The notes beneath the pieces were generated by a model that worked only from the letters and a program-made list of their open reading frames with translations, did not search any database and was not told the origin of the DNA. A DNA stretch of 64,000 nt, taken from positions 10,960,752 to 11,024,751 of the forward strand of contig CM041548.1 of the NCBI GenBank assembly GCA_023238725.1. The letters are read 5' to 3'. The stretch comes from Scortum barcoo. Taxonomy: Eukaryota; Chordata; Actinopteri; Centrarchiformes; Terapontidae. The position numbers were made by a program, and so were the translations under genes. This document shows, piece by piece, positions 23,401 to 38,736 of the stretch (positions are counted from its first letter, which is position 1; each line of letters opens with the position of its first letter).

Positions 23401-26400
23401 TCTGTCTTACTAGAGCACCCCTGCACATTGTCATTGTTCGCAGTTTATGCAGGTTAATTTTAACTCTAAGGTTCAGTAGTTGCTCAAGACTCCATTGTTG
23501 AGATAGAGAGAGGCGGTCGTAATGCGTCCAAATGTGAAGCAAATTTCAATAGTATATCCAAAAAAAAAGGGAAAAAGCGAAATGCCAAGTAATGAGCATT
23601 TTCATCTATCTACTGTTATCACAATATTAGGGGTTGACTCATCGAGATAAACAGCCGGTGGAGCTACTTGTTTGGTCAGGTGACTTTAAAACATTGCAGA
23701 AGAAGAGGACGATAAATATGATAATATGCAACAACATATTAAAAGTAAACCATCCAAGCTGATTGAACATATTTATCAGATCAGGCTTGACAGTAAAGTA
23801 ACACATAAAAAAAGTGATCTATACATCCCTTGACTGAGCTCACCAATGAAGAATGTCTCTAAACTTCAGACTCAAGCTTAGGGCCCCCTGACACCTCAGT
23901 AATGCATCCATTTATTTAGTGCCTAACGTGATGCCCCTGAATCACAAAATTTCCTCCCAGCTCACTGGTGACGCTGTAAAACACAACTATGAGCCGTGAA
24001 GCTATTTGGCAGTATTAAAAAATCTGAACCTGAAGATTTTTCACACAATGAAATATATATAAAAATCCTCTCCCCATGGCTCAAAACCACTCAGCATCCA
24101 TCAGAATGATTTCCCAACTGTATTCATAATACATACATTTACTGTCAGAGTTTTAATGTCTGTGATGAATGTCCCCTCCTGTGAAATAATAAGTATTTTC
24201 AACCCCCCCAGGCCTCTTTCTTCAACAGTAAGCCAAGTAAAATGGCTCCAAATTGTGAAGTTAAATTATCATTTAGTGTCAAGCGATTCTGTGCAGTAAC
24301 AGCTGCAGCAGGGGGTCATAAGCAAGCATCACTTTGTGTTTGCAAGAGGGCACCCGCTGAGCAATTTTACACTGATTAGCTCTTTAAAAGATGGGAAGTG
24401 GTTCTGGGTGTGTTGGATAACAGTAGACAACATGATGATTCATAGAAAAGGTAGGTCTGATGTCAAAGTTCAGACTAATTTGGGGTGTAAAGCAAAAATA
24501 AAGTTTGACATTTATAGCTGCTGAATGTTATTTTTAAATATGAAATAATCTAAAACTGCTAGTCAGTGCCAGAGAGGCTCTTGTGGACATGATGCTTTAA
24601 GTAGCACTGAGTGGGAAGGTAGAAATGCTGATTTAGTCCCTCGCCAAACATATTTCTGATCTTTTCCTGCATGTTTGTCTCGGTTTTTCACACACGAGCG
24701 CTCTCCGTGACCAATGAATGTGAACCACCGAGCAAAAACTGTAAACACATCCGTGTATAACAGCCAGGAAAGGAGAGAAACACTTTTTTTCTTTTCCCCT
24801 CCACTATTTTTAGTACGTTCCACCGATCAGATTCCTGATAGCGCTACCATGGCTGATCCAAATTGTGGCTGCGCTGCCCGTATTAATTCCCCGTACAAAA
24901 CCTGTGGGAGGATGGCATTACATCGGCTCTAGTTTGTTATTCCAGCTCGCTCCGGCCCTAAAGCTGTCTCAATGCAGCACTAAACCACAGCTGAAAAGCA
25001 TCCAAGCACTAATATTAACTTTCTAATATTATCTTTCTCCACTGAGTTATAAGGACAAAGATGATCTAAGTGATGAATGCCCTTATGGAAAGTCGTGTGT
25101 TTGCTAAATATGGTATATGGTACAGTGAATGGCTTGGTCAGAGAGCTGCAGGGACAGAACAGGTGCACAGTGGAGGGGGAAAACAAAAAAATCATGCATC
25201 TGGATCACTGAAAGGCAATTTAAATCCAAGCAGAAAGACCTTCAATATTCATCTCATATATCTATTACAGAACAATAGACCCAAATCCATTCATGGCAGT
25301 GTTCGGAGTCCCTCCAACAGAGCGTACCATTACTTCATATCAGTCAATGGCTACAGCATTTGCTTCATTGTTAGCTCGACGATTAATCTTCATTATGTGG
25401 AACGCTGCCTGCCCTCCCTCTTTTATACAATTGATTCTGGAGGTCATGATGTGTCTAAAAATTGAGAAACTGGAGTTTCACTTTGAATAAATCACTTGAA
25501 AAATGCAATATAATCTGGCTTCCCTCCATTGATTATGTGAAGAATCTCTCCTTTCTAGCAACTCGAGGGATAATGACATTTTGAGCTCTTGCCAACATTA
25601 TAAGCTTATTTCTGTTCTCTTTTCCTGTAACTACCTTTCTAGTTGTATTTACTGGAAGCTGCAGAGTCCCAGGTTTCAACCTACCTTTACACCAGAGATT
25701 CACAAGAAACAACGCATGCATGTTCATTTTACTTCACAGACATCAGCCTCATTGTTTATTTTCCTGCAGTCATATCATAACTGTATTAGGTTCCTGCTAA
25801 TACACACCACACATTTCCTACTACTGCTGCTTTACATGGATTTACTGTGAAGCAGTTAAAGGAAATACAGAGTATTTGGAGAGATTATTTATCAGAGAAG
25901 CATCTTTTGGGAAAATATTTTGTGGTTGAAACTGACTTCTATATTAAAAAAAAAAGCAGTTTGTTTGGCAGCACTGTAAACTGAAACACCAACTGCTCTT
26001 CTGTTGTATTTCTGACAAAGTAGCTGCTCCATGAGTGTTTGCTGTAGTATTAAATCTGCATTTGGTGTTACCATGGTAACCACGGGGTTTGCCAAATTAA
26101 CCGCGACCGACCATGATCTTACAGGATGACAACTGTAAATGGGATAAATTAGTAAATAAAGACTTTCAGTATTGAAATGCAGTATTCCTTTTGTGTTTGG
26201 AGGGAACACGATCAGCTTGGGGGGCGGGGGGGCGGGGGGGCCTGATGCTGCGAGCCAGGCTCTCAGTGACAGAGTGGATCTAACCTTTAATGTCTCAGTG
26301 TCTCTGACAAAACGAGCAGCTGACACTGAAACTCGCCGCAGACTCAGCAGAGGTCGCCTGACTGTGTAGTGACACATCAGCTGGTCTGAAACCGTGTAAT

Positions 26401-26420
26401 GGACTGTAGCTGTGAGACCG

Positions 26421-26461
<41 letters not shown>

Positions 26462-29400
26462 TGTGAGCACAGATCCACACAGCTCTTGGCTGTGTGCAGA
26501 GGGGATGGAAGGAGGGGATGATACAGAGACAGGGATGCAGAGAGATGTATATCTGTGTGTGAGACCCAGCTGTTACACTAATCTGACAATCCAACAGGAT
26601 TAAAGACCACATCTCAAGGCTAGCTCACACACAATACACACACACACACAGCCTCTCTGCGTGGAATCCTCCTCCATTATATATGACCTTATGAAACATG
26701 CATCTCTGAGTGAGAGCACGAGTGTGTGTGTGTGCGCGTCACTGTCCTCCTGCCAGAAATGCCTTGAGATTCTGACACAAATGGCGCTCCCACACTCACA
26801 CAATATAACACAATACGCCGCCGTGTACTTGTGTTCTTATGAGGGTGTGTGTTAGAGGATTTGTCCGTGGCGTTCAGGGAGTGCCAGTGAGTGAGTGTGT
26901 GCGTGTGTGCATGTGTCTGTGAGTGTATTGATGTTTGTTTGGAGAAATGTTGCAGTGAGTGGCGAATGCTGCTGGTTGGCTGGTGAGTCAATGACTGCGT
27001 TTTTGTGGCTGCTTCTATGAAGTGCTGGAGAGAGAGGAGCGAGGCTGAATGCGGATTTGTGTGTGTACGTATGTGTGTTTGTGTGATTACAGCCTGGCTC
27101 AATGGGCCTATTTCTGCAGGGCCAGTGGGAGGGCGTGGCGCCTGTGGCTGGAACTTTTCTCGTGTTTCTAAGGAACTTTTCAAAAGGGCTCAGAAATGTG
27201 GCTGCGTGTGAGAGAGAGCGCCCCGTGGACCATGATGCCTTTGTGTGGCAGAGAGCGAGGGAGAGGGGCACTCAGAATACACTCAGAAACGGTAATCAAT
27301 GGTCTCTTTTCAGCCCTAAAATCGAAAAACCTTAACACACACACAGAAAAATGCACAAACAGACATTGATGAGAATCACATTTCAGCCGATATACAGTGA
27401 TGTGAATCACAAGGCTGCACTTCATATAATTACAGCCTGTGTAATTAGGCTAATGACAATCATGCAACTTTACAGACCCCAAGGAAGGAATAGCAAGGAG
27501 AAGGGAAGAAATCGATGCATAAAATGGCAGAGACTTTGAGAGGTAGAGGTGCAAACTGAGACGGCTTGAGAGGCAAAGAAAAGCAAGGGGGGGTCGGGGG
27601 GAATGAGTTGATGGGATGGATGGACCCAGAGGCAGGATGGGAGGTGGAGAACGAGAGAGGAGTGTTTTTGTCTTTGATGCAGAGGAGAAAAATCCAATCA
27701 GCCCTGTGTAATTCAATCTGGAATGGAAAGATGATGCACCTTTTGCGAGTGTGTGTGCAGGGGGCATGATGCATATTATAATCGTGCCCACCCCTGAATA
27801 CACATGCGGAGAGAGGAGGTAAACAAATTGCTGCTCCAGGGGCATCCCAGCAGCTGACCTTGCTCTGATCTCTTGGCTCCCTCCCATTGGTTGACTGACT
27901 CTAACAAACTGGCAGCCAATCCCAAGCCTTGGAGCGTTTTTTCCAGCCAGTGGACTGAAAGCCGTGCGACTGAAGGCCGGGCAACTACTCATGGAGCCAG
28001 ATAACCGATTGATTCTCCATGTATCATAACAGCCCTTTATATCGAACGCTAATTACGCAGGTTGTGAGACCTGGCGGCATGGCTAACTCTGGATGCGCGG
28101 GGGCGAGAGCAGCATATGGTCTCTGTTGATGGGCCACACAGACTGGATGCTTGTGGCCTAATCACATATTTATCATGAGATACCGATTAACTCAAACGAA
28201 TCACTGTCAGAAGACTCATGAGCCAACATGAGAGAAGGAAATGAGATGTTTTTTTTCAATGAATGGCCTCTGTGTTGTCTCGGCGGATGTTGTTTTATAT
28301 TTCACATCATCTGATACGACCATGTTTATCAGATGATATATGGCAGAGGCTCCCAGGCTGTGATCAGGACCAAAACGAATGCAGAGATACCATATATTTA
28401 AGAATCACTTAAATACACTCCTGCATTGAAATTAGATTATTTGTCATTATTACTTGCCATTTTTTTTTAATTATGACAATGACCAAAAAGTTAGTGAGTT
28501 AGTGAGCAATATTTTATAGATATAGTAGGGACAAGACAAGACATTTTATATTGACATATTGCCTTGGACTATAATGGATAGCTTTTAAATATTTTATGAC
28601 ATTTTTAATGTTTTGGGATTAAGCTCTTAATCAAAAAATAATCAAGAGGATCATCAATAAGCCCCAGACAAGAGGGCATGTAGAACAACGGATTTTAAAA
28701 GCAAACAAGAGAGAAAAGACACAAAATTAGGTTTGTTCATGCCAACTTTTATTGTATCATTTTTTATATTTAGGCCTCTCTATGTTTACATGAAATAATT
28801 TGAGCAGGGAAAAAAAAATCTCTTAAGTGAGTCAGGCTAATGGACACATGCAGCTTGTAACGAGAGGTCCCATTTTACAAAAGGCGTAACACTTTGGGAA
28901 ATGTGCTTATTTGCTTTCTCGTTCAACACCTGCTGAGCGTGCGGACATTCAAAAGCCTTGCCGCTGGAGTTGCCAGGCTCGGTGCCCGCCGTGCAAAAAC
29001 CTGAACATATCTGGCAACCCCGGCTGCTCACACACTTTGACACGCGGAGGGGGCGGTCCCAAAATGTTGAACTGTTCCTTTAAAAAGCTACAAGCGGACA
29101 CCTCTCCTGCATGGCGCATCGAGAGCTGTTCACAGACGCATGCGGCAGGTGGGTGTGAGCAAGTAGATAATGAGGATTAATGGGTAACAGTATTATATTA
29201 TTCTAGTAAGAGTTCCCCATTGCCACTCATGCTCCGTCTTATCTCCCTCCAGCCTCTGTCGAATCACCTCAGCTCGAAAAAAAAAAAAAAAAAAACAACC
29301 TTCGCCATGCGAACATGTTCACTCACCTCTGATGGTTCTTTAGCGGTGCAGTTAAAGATAGCTTCTTCCCTCGGTAGGCAACATTACTCACTGACTAATT

Positions 29401-31681
29401 AATTAAGAGGTGGATTTAAGAAACTAATGGCTGGCGAATGTGTAACGCATAGATTAGCTCCGGAGTGTTTTGGTGTAACAATTGGTGATCATTAATGCCT
29501 CGATACCATGGGCTCGCTTTAATTAAAGCGTGACAGCACAGCTTGTGGTCAGTGTCGGCGTCACGGTTAAAAACGTGTAACTGGAAGACGGGCCGACGAT
29601 CCGATCTTGCTCTCAGAGCCCTCTTCTCTCCTCTGTCTCGGTGTAATCCTGTCCAGGTTGTTCTCTCCATTCAATCTGTCTCAGCAGCTCTAAGCTCTTT
29701 ACAGGCCTGCGTTAACCACCAGCCTCTCTCTCTCTCTCTCTCTCAACATCAATCCACCCCATCCATCTCCCTTTCATTTTCTCTTTTTTTTCCTCCCTCG
29801 TCAGCTCCTCGGCCCTTTTATCATTTCTACCTGAAGCCAATCTCCCTCCCCCCCGTTCGTGTTACGCTATTTTCTGATGAGCTACTGATATCCTTTTACC
29901 GCTTTTACATATTAACAAATTCCACTCTCAGTCTAGTCTCCCCCACGCTTTCCTCTCTCCACGTCTGCTGCATTTTTCCTCCTCCTCCTCCTCTCCAATC
30001 TGCTCCTCTTCCTCTGCTGCACTTTAGCCACCACCCCTGCTTTAATATCACTTTTGTCTGTGATTGCCTCTGACCTTGCCCCCCCCCCAAACCTCCTCTC
30101 CCTCCATCTCCACACAACATCTAATCGCCTTCGAAACTGTAGCCACACCTTTCTGCTTTGTTCAAAGTGATTTTGGGAACATTCCCCCAAGAGCTGAGAG
30201 ATTTTTGGATACAATTCACGCTCAGCAATTACTAAGTCGAATATTTCCTGTTACTATTGGAGCTGAGTATTGAACCTCAAGTATTTTTAGGGCAATGAGG
30301 GGATAGAAAAGAGGAATGACGCAAAACAAAAACACAAAAAGAAAGAAACTTTGTAATCATGGTAAATTGTATGCCTCCAAACCACTAGGCCACCCAAACC
30401 TCAGTACTATTTTGGTGCTGATAGAAGTTTGTCTGCAGAGTATAGAAGGAGAGGAAAAACTGCTCTGATTTCACAAGGAAAAGTCAACAATTGGAGAGGA
30501 GTCACAATAAAGAAACCCAATTTTGTTTAGCAGAATTATTTTTTTAATTTTTTTTTTAATTCTATCTTATTAATCATCTTGCAACCAGGCCTGATTATCT
30601 AATCAGTGCATTTTGGTAACAACCAAAATATTTTTGTAGGACTGAAAGCTGGCATCAAATGTCTTTTTGTCATTTATCAAGTAAAAATGCCAAATATTTG
30701 CTAGTTTCTCAAAATGGAACATCTTTCACCTCTGGGCGTTCAGTCAGACAAAAGAAACAGTTTGAAGACTTTACCTTGGATGAAAGATTTCCTATTACTA
30801 CTAAATTACTACAGAATGTTATAGTTATCGATTATTTAAAAAGAAAGAAAAGATATTTGTGTAAGGAAATTGATCATTTAAGTTTATTCAGGCAAACATC
30901 TTGTATGACTTCTTCTGTTGAGACAACAATTCAAATTTGAGTTTAATTTCTTAAAAGAAATTAGGCTTTTGTAAAAGTAAAATGAGGTCTATTTGTCAGT
31001 CAGGTATTAAATACAAGTCAGTTTAATCACTAATCAGGGAGCAGATTAGCCGATTGAAAAAGTAAACTAAACTAAATACACAACTGCAAGTCACATTGGG
31101 TGTGACTGAGCTCATTTTAAAATGTCAAAAAATGAATTAATGCCCACAGAGGTGATGCCTCTCATCCATCAGTGCGTCCCCCCTCCTTCCTCCCGCTGTG
31201 TCTAATGTTTTAGTGCTGTGTGACCTGTCAATCTGTCATGTGTATCTGCTTCAGTCAGATCATGTCCTGTCAGACAGACACTCCCCTCAGTCAAACAAGG
31301 GAAACAATTACCATGTCACACATATGGCTAAAATAAACAATACACTCGAGAACGCACACACATACACACACAAACACACTCTCAGTGTCAGTCAGCCTTT
31401 CAGACCTGGGTCTCTGCTGGCTAAGATTAGGGCTAATCCACAACTGTTGGAATGAAAGATTAAGAATGAATCACCTGCTGCCGCAAAAGTGTGTGTGTGT
31501 CTGTCTCTTTTAGTGTGCACGCGTGCGTGCACATGGAAGTGTTTATAGAAAGGCCTCATGGGAGAGAGAACCTGCTGCAACCACCAAGCAATATTACAGA
31601 ATCCCTACCCACCCAACCCCACACACACACACAGTTTTACACTCCTTTCTCTGTCTCACACACACACACAGTTTTTCACTC

Positions 31682-31712
<31 letters not shown>

Positions 31713-34700
31713 AGCTCATTAGCATCAGTGACTCGTTCAGACTGCAAATGCCTTTGAAAGAGCCCTTTAAAGCACTGGGGTTCAAAGGTTTACTTGAGAG
31801 TGTTCACACAAACACACACACAGCGGGTTTCAGTGTCTGTATTTAATTGGATCGATGTTTTCCCCTCGTGGTTTGCCCATAACTGAGAGGACATGAGTAA
31901 CATGTGGGAAACCTTTTGTTACTAAGTTCCTGTTTATTAAGACGAGCAGAATAAACGGGGAACTCTGTAGCGACGGAGGAGGAGGACGAGGAGGAGGAGG
32001 AAGAGGCCTGGTGGGTGGAGGGTGCAGAGATGGATGGATGGGGAGAGGAAAAACGTTGCAGCAATGAGCTCCTGACCTCGTTCACTCCTCTGTCGGGACG
32101 CTGGGCTAAATAATTCAAACGCACACACACACAGTCACATGCCTCTCGCACACAGTATTTCTCACTCTCACATGCGGCCTCTCTGTGCTTCTCCATCGCC
32201 TTCCCTGCCTTCGTTTCAGATGTAAACAGACACACACATAAAAACACACCTATATAAACACCCCCCCTTCCTTTGTGCACCACTCAGGAAGCTCCCTCCT
32301 GGTTTGAAAGCTTGAAAGATCTATAAATACTCACTTCCTATGTCCTTCCTAAAACCAATTGAGCAACCGATGACCAATTAAGCACGCAAACATGCACACA
32401 GCATGTACCTCAGTATCCAAACAAGTGGGGCTCTGCCACAGTGTGAATATTAATGCAATTATGATTAAATATTGCTGTCAAAAAAACCCACATAAGCCCA
32501 ACTCATTTAAAAAAAAACAAAAAACGAATGAATTCTCTATCTGCCTCGCTCAAAAAAAAGGATATCTGCAAATCAAAACTGACATCTCTTTGTTATCAGA
32601 GGAAACCGTGACATGAAGGTCGTTTGAAAATAGAGGCTGTGACGCTGACAGATCAAAGACGAGACAAAATGAAGGGATGACAAAGAGGGTGACAAAACAT
32701 TCATATATCTAATCATGTGCATGTATACATCTTGATAAAACTGTGATTCATTGTACTTTCATCCTCCAAGCGGTGACCTGAGCCTCTTTTCCTACGACAC
32801 GGCACGAAACATGAAGTTCACAACTTACTGTATGGCCGTACAACGAGTCATTTAAATTTCTACTCATATGAAACCTGTTCCGTTTAGATTTGGCTCGTCG
32901 TCGTCCCATTTACTTGATCTTTGCCTCTTTCTGCAGAGCCTTAAAGACAATCCCCTGGGACGACACACTCTCTAGCTTCCACTGCGTCTTCATTTACGAA
33001 CACTCTCCACCACTATTGAGTGCAAACAAACTTACCCGTGCTTTGAGTGGCCATAGTGGCCATTTTCAAAGATGGGCTCCCAGAGGAACAGTGACGGCAT
33101 TTCCAGCCAGAGGCAGTAAAAAAATGTCTCCGCCAAAGACATGCAGCCGAGGAAACCAGCTCCTAGCACAGAGCGTGGAAGGAGGGGAGGTCTGGTGTCA
33201 TTAGTGGCCGACGAGTGAAAACTGCAACCTTGTTCCAAGGTTTTAGCATTTGTTTTTCACTGTGTCATTGAAAAACAGCACACTTGATCACACACGATAT
33301 TATTTTATGGCCAAATCAATACCTGTCAAGTGTCCATGGATGATTGTTTGGTCTATAAAATGTGAAAAATAATGTGAAAAATAGCCCTCACAGGTTGCCA
33401 GAGCCCAAAGAACCAACAGTCCCAAACCAAAGAAATTAGATTTATGAAGATATAAAACCAGAGAAGAGCCGCACATCAAAGTTAGGCAGAGAATGTTTGG
33501 CTGCTTTTTGTAATGTATTTTTTGACCATTTTGTGGTTTTATTAATCAAAAGTAGAGTGATGACAGAAATCGACAGGAAAAAGATGGAACCCAGAATCAA
33601 ACTGGAATCATCTGATCATTGAGTCAGCTTCTTAAAAGCCAGTTAATAAAAAAAAAAAAAAAACAACTGATTGATAGACTATCAAAATTGTTGATAATTA
33701 ATATTACCATGTATATTCATTAATATCAAACAATTCAGGCGGAAACTAATGATAGGTTTCACAATTTATTTACCTGACAATTATATTTCTCTAATAATTG
33801 TTTAGTTCATAAAGTGACAGGAAATTAAAAACAATTTCAGGTCAAAGTTTTAGATGGTGGTTTTAAATTGGCCTGTTTGTCTGACAAAAGATACCAGGAA
33901 ATATTCACATTTTAGGGGAGAAAAATGTTTGGCATATTTTCTTTAAAAATGACTTTAAGATTAATTTTCAGTCGACCAAATCTCTGAATTTGTAAAAACA
34001 ATTCTAAATCAAGGTCCACAACTGGGGATTAAATCCTAATAGTTACTCAGCTTATACAGTGACATATCCATCGCCATGACAACTGAAAATATGGTTGAAA
34101 GCTCCAGAAGAAGCTAATAAGTCGTCCTTCACCGAGCCACTATTACCAAGATTGGAGACGGAAAACATTTCAAAAACAAAAGTGACAAAAATGAGTAAAA
34201 GTAAAGTTGCTGACAGAACATACATCAGATAAACAGGCCAACAGATGGAGAGGGAGATGGAGGGAGTCGCGTGGTTGAGGTCAGATGGACGCCAGGGTCA
34301 GGAGCGCGAAGGCCGGCCTTATCACGGCCTCAGACCCCTCTTATCAGCTGGCTGCCAGGAAATACACATTCCAGCAGTCCCATTGGACCTCATTGGGTTT
34401 CAGCTCTGCATGACCCCGCCCATCCGGCCCTTCAATAACCCAATTTACCCCATCGTTAGGGAAACGCGTGAGGAAAGGGAGTCGTACTAAAGAGATTCAA
34501 ATACACATAACAATAACATGATAATGCCAACGTAACAGCGTGAATATGTATGTAGATGTTCATTCTGTCAAACACACACACGCACACACAAAGATTTGGG
34601 TGGGAAGGAGGCGCCCTGTTTCTGAGGTTTTCATTTATAGCGAAAGCTCTGACACACAGAGATCCCAGAATGCTTTGTGGTTTTGGGAGCCGGCACGGCG

Positions 34701-35168
34701 TTTATGCTCTCTAATTTAGAGTCCTGTAATAGCACAAACACACACAAGCACAAGAGCACACACACACACTACTGTAAAGGTGAAACACAACTGCCATCTC
34801 TCCGCCTTCTCTCCATCTTTTAATTTATAGTAGTGGAACAGACGGGGACTAGAGAGGAGGAGGGAGGGAGGAGGGGGGTAGTATAAAGAGACAACAAGAA
34901 AAAGGATGAAAAAAATGAGAAGAGAAGAGTCAAAAAACAGAGAATGAGATATGAAAAGCTGTGAATGAGAGAAGCAATGGAGGTGACAAGAAGTAGGAGA
35001 AAAAAAGACGAGCCGAAACAGAATGAAAGAGAGCGAGAGAGAGAGAGAGAGAGAAGATAAAGCTGTGACAGCAGCAGCCATGCTGGTTGTCATGGCGACG
35101 GCCGCGGAGAGCAGGTAGAGCACTGTCTCCTGGGAATGAGCAGTGCATGCACGCCTCCCCCACCCTCA

Positions 35169-35201
<33 letters not shown>

Positions 35202-35684
35202 TGACATCGACATCCATCCATCCATCCGGACTCGTCTCCATCCTTTTGGCCCCGCTCCATCCCCTCGCCGTCATCCCCACAGTCCAGCCCTCCATCTCCC
35301 AAAATCCCACATCTTTTCTTTTCTTCTCTCCCTCTCTCTCCCCCCTCCTGGTTCCATCCTCCCCCCAGTTTTTGGGCTCTGCCTCTTCTCTGACTCCATC
35401 CGTTTCCCTTTTTTTCCCCCTCTTTCTTTCTGCTATCTAGCCTCCCCATCTCGCCATTACCTTAACTCTTTTTCCATCCTTACCTCTCCTCTCCCTCTCT
35501 CTTATTCCCTCCCTCTCATTATCCCGTGGTCTGTACACCTCCCTTTTTTTCCATCCCTCTCCCTCCCTCCTCTCTATATTCATCTAACCCTCATCTCCAG
35601 AGAATATGTATGTATGTCTGCGCAGCACTGCCCAATTACTGCAAGAGAGACTGTGTGTGTGTGTGTGTGTGCACGTGTGTGTGT

Positions 35685-35720
<36 letters not shown>

Positions 35721-38682
35721 CATCTACACAAGCTGTGTTTCTAGCCTGTTTTGACCTACCTAAAACACCTCCAGCATTCTCCGTCTCCCTCTGACTCACT
35801 GAATCAACACAACTGCTGCACACCACCACTATTCGCTGTAGCACCGCGTGTGTGTGAATGCAGTGTATCTTTGTGTGAGATAATCGGGACTCTAATGTGA
35901 AGCGGTGCACATACGTGAGCGAGCGTGTCTGCACTTGCGCGCGCATTTGTGTGCGTTACTGGTCGCGATGAGAAGAGCAGCCAAAGTTTCCAGCTGGATG
36001 AATTCAGGCTTTAACTGCATTCTTTCTAATTCGTGGGACGACTTGAACACATTCCATGGGGGACAAGTTTGGTGTTGCACAATGTTGCGAAGCCAAGCGA
36101 TTGAAGAAAACAGGTACTTTCTAAACTGTGACTGGCAGTGTGAACAGAGACTAAGAAAGTACAACAATATGGCACCTCAGCCTGGGTATCGGCGAGGAAA
36201 GATTTAGTTAGCAGCACCTTTCCAGCAGTTAAAAGCACTCCGATCCTTTGTCAAAGTATCAGTGTAAATGTATTATGTTTTACAAGCAAAGCGCCTTCAT
36301 ATTACCAGCTAAATGCACTTTGACGATAAAATAAACCACAAATTCTGTATTAAAACGGCCCTGTGACTGGCACATTATTGAGCACTGATGCATAAGTAGC
36401 ATTTTACTGTTGCAGCTGGTTGTGGCGTGGCCTCCCTCCAAACGGTCACAGGACGAATCTGAGATGACTAATGGGCGAGGAAAGAAGCAGCTCTTCTTCA
36501 TATCTGTATTAGGTTTTTGGAAGACTCAAATCTTTGCTTTTCATGACATATTAGAGAGCTTCCTCTCCTTTGGCCTCCGACTGTTTAGTAAGAGTTAAAC
36601 CCTTCCAGTTCAGTGTCCAGTGGACAGTGGCAGTGGTTAGCCCACCTGAGAGACTTTACATTACTGTATGCACTCTGGGGGGCTTCGCTGTGTCGTGCCT
36701 CATGGGTAATATCATAATGAATTTTAAACTCCACTGGTGGCCGATGGAGAGAGAGGGAGGCCAACACTGGAGTAAAGAGCTGCAGTGCCATGACTGAGGC
36801 ATACAATGAATTACAATAAAAGCACGGATTAGTTCCTTGGATTAGAAATATTTTACAGTGATGCATGCATTTTTTTCCCCTGCAGTTTGCCTCTCAGGCT
36901 ACCTACAGGCTGCTCTGCCCTCTGACTGGTGAAGGCTGTTGGAACTCCGAACAGCCTGATAGGATGATGATGATATTTTATTTGCGAGAAATAACTGTAA
37001 AGAAATCCAGGAAATCTTTTTTTTTTCCACCTGTGTGATTAATTAGAAAAAAGCTGGATCGCATAAGGTTATAATATAAAATATGTAGTACATTGTTTAT
37101 AATATAATATACAAGACAAGACCCAGAGATTGTTACGGGGTCTTTTAAGTTCCCTCTGGGCCAATAACGCCAGCCTCTGTTTCATTCTCATGTGAACCTT
37201 TTTTACACCGGACCAAGTTTCAGTGAGGTTTCAGTTCAAGAAACTCCTGATTATGCTGCAAATTCTGAGCTCCCATTGTTCTTTGAGCTCAGAGGGAGGA
37301 CACTGCGAAATAACAGGCATTGTGAAGGCAGGCTCCTCCGTCCCCACACGCTGTTATCAGCCTAATAGTAAATGGGAAATTCCATTTCCTTCCGAGCCGA
37401 ATCAAACGCTAAAAAAACTCATTTCAGTCAAATGCGGCGCATCTGCCAAGCTGGTCCTTCCCATGTGATAAGAAATTGCTATCAGATATGAGCGAGCAGC
37501 ATGTGTACACACACACACAAACAGCCAAAAGGGAGGCGACAGGGCGAGGAGAGGAGGGGGTTGGATGTTTTTCCTCACTGAAGGCCATCATTATTCTCTC
37601 TCTCTGTCCACGCTCACCTCCAGACCATGTGAATTTGACTCCGGATATGAACCGTGATCCTTTTCATTTCCTCTGTCCACTAGAAGGTGACACCCGCACC
37701 CTCACCCATCCTTTCACACACACACCTGAAATACCTCATCCCACACCAGGAGGATTTTGTACCTGCCAGCCTGTGTGAGTGTGTGTGAGGGGACTTTGTC
37801 CTCTAGATGAGTAAGACGGACCCACTTCCTGTGTCAAATTGCCTCTCACATTCCTCACTCTCCCTCAATCCGCCTCGCTCAGGCTATTTTTTCCCTCTTT
37901 CTTGCTCCTTCTCTCTTTCTTCGCCTCTCTATGGGGAGCTTTGTCAGCTATCAGCGGCACAAAACACTGATTCATTCCACGAGTTAAACATGATCCTCAA
38001 GAACACCCTTTTTTTTCTTCGCCACACACGCACACACATACAAACTCACTCTCTCTCTCACACACGCACTTTTCAAGGAGCGAGGGCTGGCGAGAACAAG
38101 TCTTTGGCAGTCGAGATTCACTATTTTTGAGCCCACACACAGACAGATGGACAGTCAAGCGCTCTCACGAAGGCAGACGGATGCACACACACACACACAG
38201 GCTTTCTGTGGGACACAACAGATGTCTGTGGGAAAATCAGTCCCCCATGTAAAATATAGTCGTCCGGATATGATGTCATAACTCTGATAACAGGAAATAC
38301 CCACAGAGACACAACACTAGGGGTTCGCTCATCGGAAGAAATATACACACACACACACACACACACAAAGAGTCAGCTGGTGTAAGGCCAAGAGGCATCT
38401 AGCAAAAGATCTTGTCAGCAAATGTATGTGACTGCGTGTGCGTGTGTGTTCAAAGCCTGGGTTGCTCGAGGTGAGTCTTGCAATTATAGAAGTGTTGACG
38501 TGTGTGTATGAGTGCATCCATCTGTGCCCTCCTAACACAGTGTATATTTAAGTGTGTGTGTGCACGTGTGTATATGTGTCACACCTGTCTCCATCTGTGC
38601 GCTTAAAGACAGATTAGGTCAGCTGGAGGCCAAGGATCTTTGGCAAAGACTGCAACCGACTGACCTAGTAATAATCCAGTGT

Positions 38683-38736
<54 letters not shown>

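Noticed and set aside
30659..30940. 93-codon ORF with plausible amino-acid mix
   Set aside because: Its first part overlaps phrases typical of the dispersed repeat seen near 33900; no promoter or homologous protein recognised.
35143..35754. 203-codon plus-strand ORF in sdc3 intron 1
   Set aside because: Composed of pyrimidine-rich and CA/TG repeats (Ser, Pro, His/Thr, Val/Cys runs); no splice signals or conserved motif.
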